From Dyadobacter luticola (GTDB lineage: Bacteria; Bacteroidota; Bacteroidia; Cytophagales; Spirosomataceae): a stretch of DNA of 64,000 nt. Where the stretch lies: the NCBI RefSeq assembly GCF_005860805.1, contig NZ_VCEJ01000004.1:1860001-1924000 (forward strand), given 5' to 3'. Both the position numbers and the translations under genes were made by a program. Below are positions 60,825 to 64,000 of this stretch, in pieces (position 1 is the stretch's first letter; each line of letters starts with the position of its first letter). Under the pieces are notes generated by a model. It was not told the origin of the DNA. It worked only from the letters and a program-made list of their open reading frames with translations, and did not search any database.

Positions 60825-61565
60825 ATGACAAACGGAGTAGAAAATAAAGTAGTAGTAATCACCGGCGCGAGCAGTGGCATCGGGGAAGCGACAGCGGAAT
60901 TGTTGGCAGCCAGAGGCGCAAAATTGGTACTGGGCGCCAGGCGGGCCGATCTTTTGTTAAATTTAACTCAGCGCATTCAAAGTGCTGGTGGACAGGCGGT
61001 TTACTTGCAGACAGACGTCACAAGCAGTGCGGAAGTAGCGGCACTGGCGCAGCTGGCTTTAACGGAATTTGGCCGGCTGGATGTCATGATCAACAATGCG
61101 GGCATCAGCCAGTTGCATTTGATGGAAGAAGTGGATATCGAAGGCTGGGAACAAATGATCGATGTGAACCTGAAAGGTACGCTTTACGGTATTGCCGCCG
61201 CGCTGCCGGTTTTCAAATCGCAGGGTTCCGGGCACATAATTAATATAATTTCCACGGCGGGCATCAGCATTGTGCGGACGATGGGCGTGTATGCGGCTAC
61301 CAAAAATGCCGTGCGCACGATCGGGGAGGCTTTGCGTCAGGAATCCAAAGGGCGCTGGCGTGTGACGGGCATTTCACCCGGATTTGTGGCGACGCCTTTT
61401 GCGGGTAACATTAAAAATGAAGCGATCCGGAATGTGCTGACGCAGCGCGCAGGCGAAATTGCGATCCCGGCCAGTGCGATTGCCGAGGCCGTAGCTTATG
61501 CGATCAGCCAACCGGACCAGGTGGATGTCGGGGACATGGTGATCCGGCCCGCTGTTCAGGATTAG
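60825..61565 (+). CDS. Short-chain dehydrogenase/reductase (YdfG-type)
   Basis: A 246-residue classical SDR with cofactor motif TGASSGIG (residues 13-20), NNAG (about 90-93), catalytic Ser143, Tyr156 and Lys160 (YAATK), and ISPGFVATPF. The N-terminal Arg after the first strand (LGARRADLL) suggests NADP preference. Substrate is unknown. It is followed after 45 bases by an AraC regulator on the same strand; the pair is the counterpart of the SDR/AraC pair at 23883-25657. Confidence 0.92.
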   Translation: MTNGVENKVVVITGASSGIGEATAELLAARGAKLVLGARRADLLLNLTQRIQSAGGQAVYLQTDVTSSAEVAALAQLALTEFGRLDVMINNAGISQLHLMEEVDIEGWEQMIDVNLKGTLYGIAAALPVFKSQGSGHIINIISTAGISIVRTMGVYAATKNAVRTIGEALRQESKGRWRVTGISPGFVATPFAGNIKNEAIRNVLTQRAGEIAIPASAIAEAVAYAISQPDQVDVGDMVIRPAVQD

Positions 61566-61610
61566 GGTGATTTTATTTTAGTTAAAAGACAAAAAAAGGA
61601 AAGTCTCGAT

Positions 61611-62525
61611 ATGCACGGGCAGCCAGTGGTATTTGAAAATATTTCGGTTTTGATGGAGCGGGTCGGGTTGCCGTCGCCGCTCCATCCGCTGATTACTTTG
61701 GTGAATTATGACGAAACCAAACCCGCCCTGGCGGATGCAGGAAGTCAGTATTTGCTGCATTTTTATAAAATCGCATTCAAATCAAAGTTCAGTGGAAAGG
61801 CGAAATACGGGCCGGGTTCGTATGATTTCCGGGACGGCGGGCTGGCTTTTGTAGGGCCGAACCAGATCGTGGAATTATCCGATGATTTGGAGGAGCACGA
61901 GGGTTATGCCTTGTTTTTTCACCCCGATCTTTTGTACAAACATCCGCTCGCGGCCCGCATGCACCGATATGGCTTTTTTTCTTACTCGGTGACGGAGGCG
62001 CTGTTCCTTTCTGAAAAGGAAAAAAAGGTGATCAGATCTGTGTTTGAAGCGATTGCGACCGAGCTGGAAACCAGTATCGACCATTTCAGTCAGGATGTAC
62101 TGGTGTCGCAACTTGCGCTTCTGCTCCATCATTGCGACCGGTTTTATAATCGCCAGTTTCTCACCCGCAATGTTGCGCACCACGATCTCATCGATCGCAT
62201 GCATGTTTATTTAAATGAGCGTTTTGACCAAAAACAGGCACTGGTGAGCGGCTTGCCTACGCCGCAGGAAGTGGCGGAGCAGCTCAAAGTATCGCAGCGC
62301 TATTTATCGGATATGCTGAAATCGCTGACGGGCAAAACCACGCAGCAACACATTCATTTGAAAATGGTTGAAAAGGCCAAGGAAATGCTCGGCAGCGATC
62401 TGCTTACGACGGCAGATATCGCTTACACATTGGGATTTGAACATCCTCAGTCTTTCAACAAATTGTTCAAACAAAAAACCGGCCTCTCGCCCGCGGCATT
62501 CCGCAAGTCAGTTTTTCCAAATTAA
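61611..62525 (+). CDS. AraC-family transcriptional regulator, paralogue of the 24 kb gene
   Basis: A 304-residue regulator with an N-terminal cupin-like half and C-terminal AraC HTH pair (VAEQLKVSQRYLSDMLKSLT and IAYTLGFEHPQSFNKLFKQK). It shares long stretches with the protein at 23883-24794, including FFSYSVTEALFLSEKE-like and FLTRNVAHHDL segments. It probably regulates the SDR gene just upstream and itself. The ligand is unknown. It ends 47 bases before the convergent FtsX permease gene. Confidence 0.92.
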   Translation: MHGQPVVFENISVLMERVGLPSPLHPLITLVNYDETKPALADAGSQYLLHFYKIAFKSKFSGKAKYGPGSYDFRDGGLAFVGPNQIVELSDDLEEHEGYALFFHPDLLYKHPLAARMHRYGFFSYSVTEALFLSEKEKKVIRSVFEAIATELETSIDHFSQDVLVSQLALLLHHCDRFYNRQFLTRNVAHHDLIDRMHVYLNERFDQKQALVSGLPTPQEVAEQLKVSQRYLSDMLKSLTGKTTQQHIHLKMVEKAKEMLGSDLLTTADIAYTLGFEHPQSFNKLFKQKTGLSPAAFRKSVFPN

Positions 62526-62572
62526 TTACCTTGATATTTTTAGGAATTCTAATTTAATCAAAACATGAAACC

Positions 62573-64000
62573 CTATTCCGTCCTCAGCGATTTCACGGGG
62601 TTCATCAAAGCCGCTTTCAAACTTTGGGATCCGACGGTAATTACGGCGATGAGGATTACCAGGCCGCCAGCGCCGGCAAACATCCACCAGCTGAGATCAG
62701 TGCGGTAGGCGAAGTCGGCGAGCCAGTTTTGCATCAGGTATCCGGCCACCGGGCAGGCAATGCAGATTGAGACGAGCACAAGTCCCAGGAAATCTTTGGA
62801 TACCAGCGCCAGGATACCGGAGACGCTCGCGCCCAGCACTTTACGAATACCGATTTCTTTGGTACGCTGCTCGGTCATGTAGCTGGCAAGGCCAAACAAG
62901 CCGAGGCAGGCGATGAAAATCGCAAGCATGGAAGCCATCGCGAAAACCTGTCCATACTGCTGCTCGGTTTTGTACTGCTCATTGTATTTCTGATCGACAA
63001 AATAATATTCAAACGGATTACCGGGATACGCAGCTTTGTATAGGGTTTCCAGCTCCTGTATTTGTTTTTGCATGTTGGCAGCCGAAATTTGCAAAACCAA
63101 CCGACCGCCCGACCGCCGCGGCATAAATATGATTGGATCTATGACATTTTGCAGTCCCTGGTGATTGTAATCCTTCACCACGCCGACAATTTCATAAGGC
63201 TCGCCCCAACTAATGATGGCCCCCGCTGCTTTCTGCGGAGACTCAAAACCCAGCTGGCGGGCCGCCGATTCGTTGATCATCAACTTTTTACTTTTTTGCC
63301 AGGCGAGCTCGGCTTCACGGACTGTAAAATTACGGCCAGCCACCAGCGGGATTTCAAAAACAGATAGATACCGGTCGTCCACAATCCCCATTGCAAAGCC
63401 TTTCTTGGACGCATCCATCTTTTCACCCTGTTTTACAATGCCGGAAGCGTTGAAAGAATAATAGGTGCCCGGCACAATGCCGGTGTGCGAAATGTTTTTG
63501 ACATAGGGCAGCGCGCTCACCTGATCGTCGAGCAAGGCAGAGCTGGTTTCCAGTAACTTAGGGTCGCCCAGTTCCGGTCCGTTGATCACCAGCCGCTGCT
63601 CGGCCTTGAAGCCCAGGTCTTTGTTTTGCATGAATTGCAGCTGCTTATAAAGCACCAGCGTAGCCACGATGAGCATGACCGACATGCTGAATTGCGTCAC
63701 TACCAGCACTTTGCGGAGCCAGTTATCTTTCCCGGCGCCCAGTTTGCCCGGCGTACCTTTTAAAATTTGCACGGGCGGCAGCGAAGTCACCGAAAACGCC
63801 ACGTAGCTGCCGGACAAAAACGCGCCCAAAACCAGCAGCGCAGCAGCAAAAATCCACGAAGGTTCGGCGAGTAATGCAGTCAGTGAAAAATTCTTCTGGG
63901 TAAAATCATTATAGTTTTTCTGGATCAAAAGCACCAGCGCCACGGCAAAACCAAAACCAATGAGATTCAGCAAAAAGGATTCACCCAAAAACTGACTGAC
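62573..64000 (-). CDS. MacB-like FtsX permease, 5' part beyond the window
   Basis: The C-terminal 475 or so residues of a permease like the one at 25778-28138. The frame is open to the window edge (VSQFLGESFLLN...), so the first half lies to the right. Visible parts: the last helices of the first FtsX core, PPVQILKGTPGKLGAGKDNW, a second large periplasmic domain with VGVVKDYNHQGLQNVIDPII, and the second core MTEQRTKEIGIRKVLGASVS, ending in ALMNPVKSLRTE. The end of the first permease, WLNPVTSLRAE, is similar. Substrate unknown. Confidence 0.9.
   Translation of the reverse strand, partial: VSQFLGESFLLNLIGFGFAVALVLLIQKNYNDFTQKNFSLTALLAEPSWIFAAALLVLGAFLSGSYVAFSVTSLPPVQILKGTPGKLGAGKDNWLRKVLVVTQFSMSVMLIVATLVLYKQLQFMQNKDLGFKAEQRLVINGPELGDPKLLETSSALLDDQVSALPYVKNISHTGIVPGTYYSFNASGIVKQGEKMDASKKGFAMGIVDDRYLSVFEIPLVAGRNFTVREAELAWQKSKKLMINESAARQLGFESPQKAAGAIISWGEPYEIVGVVKDYNHQGLQNVIDPIIFMPRRSGGRLVLQISAANMQKQIQELETLYKAAYPGNPFEYYFVDQKYNEQYKTEQQYGQVFAMASMLAIFIACLGLFGLASYMTEQRTKEIGIRKVLGASVSGILALVSKDFLGLVLVSICIACPVAGYLMQNWLADFAYRTDLSWWMFAGAGGLVILIAVITVGSQSLKAALMNPVKSLRTE

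Noticed and set aside
1..64000. CRISPR array, defence island or insertion sequence
   Set aside because: No regularly spaced repeats, cas-like genes, restriction/toxin systems or transposase genes were recognised; the only dispersed repeat is the palindrome at 40876 and 59081.

Overview
The window comes from a member of the Bacteroidota. The evidence is a Bacteroidetes-type conjugation operon (TraE to TraN), a SusC/SusD pair, a hybrid two-component regulator (HTCS), MacB-like FtsX permeases, and a tRNA promoter with the Bacteroidetes TTG-N19-TAnnTTTG layout. The overall gene set looks like Cytophagales, with Dyadobacter-like as my best guess. That last step is inference, because no search was possible.

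Bases 1 to about 15040 are the right-hand part of an integrative and conjugative element (ICE). A transfer operon on the + strand encodes the TraE pilin-like protein, TraF, the TraG VirB4-type ATPase, three tandem TraI-like secreted proteins, the TraJ channel, TraK, a TraL-position protein, TraM and TraN. An accessory/regulatory cluster follows: a DUF3945-like protein, two small winged-helix paralogues around a MerR/excisionase-like protein, and a small membrane protein. A double terminator separates these from a DUF932 gene on the minus strand. After a 0.3 kb palindrome-rich gap comes a tyrosine integrase next to the 3' end of a tRNA-Ser(UGA) gene, the likely attachment site. The relaxase, coupling protein and the other ICE end are not in the window.

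From 15.1 kb onward the sequence looks chromosomal. A GntR/YtrA-type ABC operon with its own operator-like palindrome is followed by a multi-pass membrane protein and a DJ-1/PfpI protein. Next come a propeller-type hybrid histidine kinase without a DNA-binding domain and a minus-strand AraC, SDR and FtsX-permease set. The minus strand then carries several small envelope proteins. A compact six-gene run (DUF486, MFS, secreted protein, response regulator and two histidine kinases) suggests a transporter with its own signalling genes.

Bases 37.4-60.3 kb form a polysaccharide utilisation locus, most simply for substituted (arabino/glucuronoarabino) xylan. The minus strand carries the HTCS sensor, SusC, SusD and a large FG-GAP/ASPIC lipoprotein. 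The plus strand carries GH43, GH95, GH43, GH43, a protein with two complete esterase domains, and a GH10 endoxylanase. The surface SusCD complex would import oligosaccharides released by GH10 and the esterase, the periplasmic GH43/GH95 enzymes would remove side chains and shorten them, and the HTCS would sense the products. Two copies of a palindromic repeat sit just before the last gene of each arm.

The window ends with a SnoaL-like protein, a second SDR plus AraC pair paralogous to the 24-25 kb pair, and a second FtsX permease cut by the window edge. There are no CRISPR arrays, rRNA genes or intact insertion sequences. I found no wholly new system. The most notable points are the triplicated TraI-like genes, the palindromic repeats inside the PUL, the double esterase, the transporter plus two-component operon, and several candidate operators.
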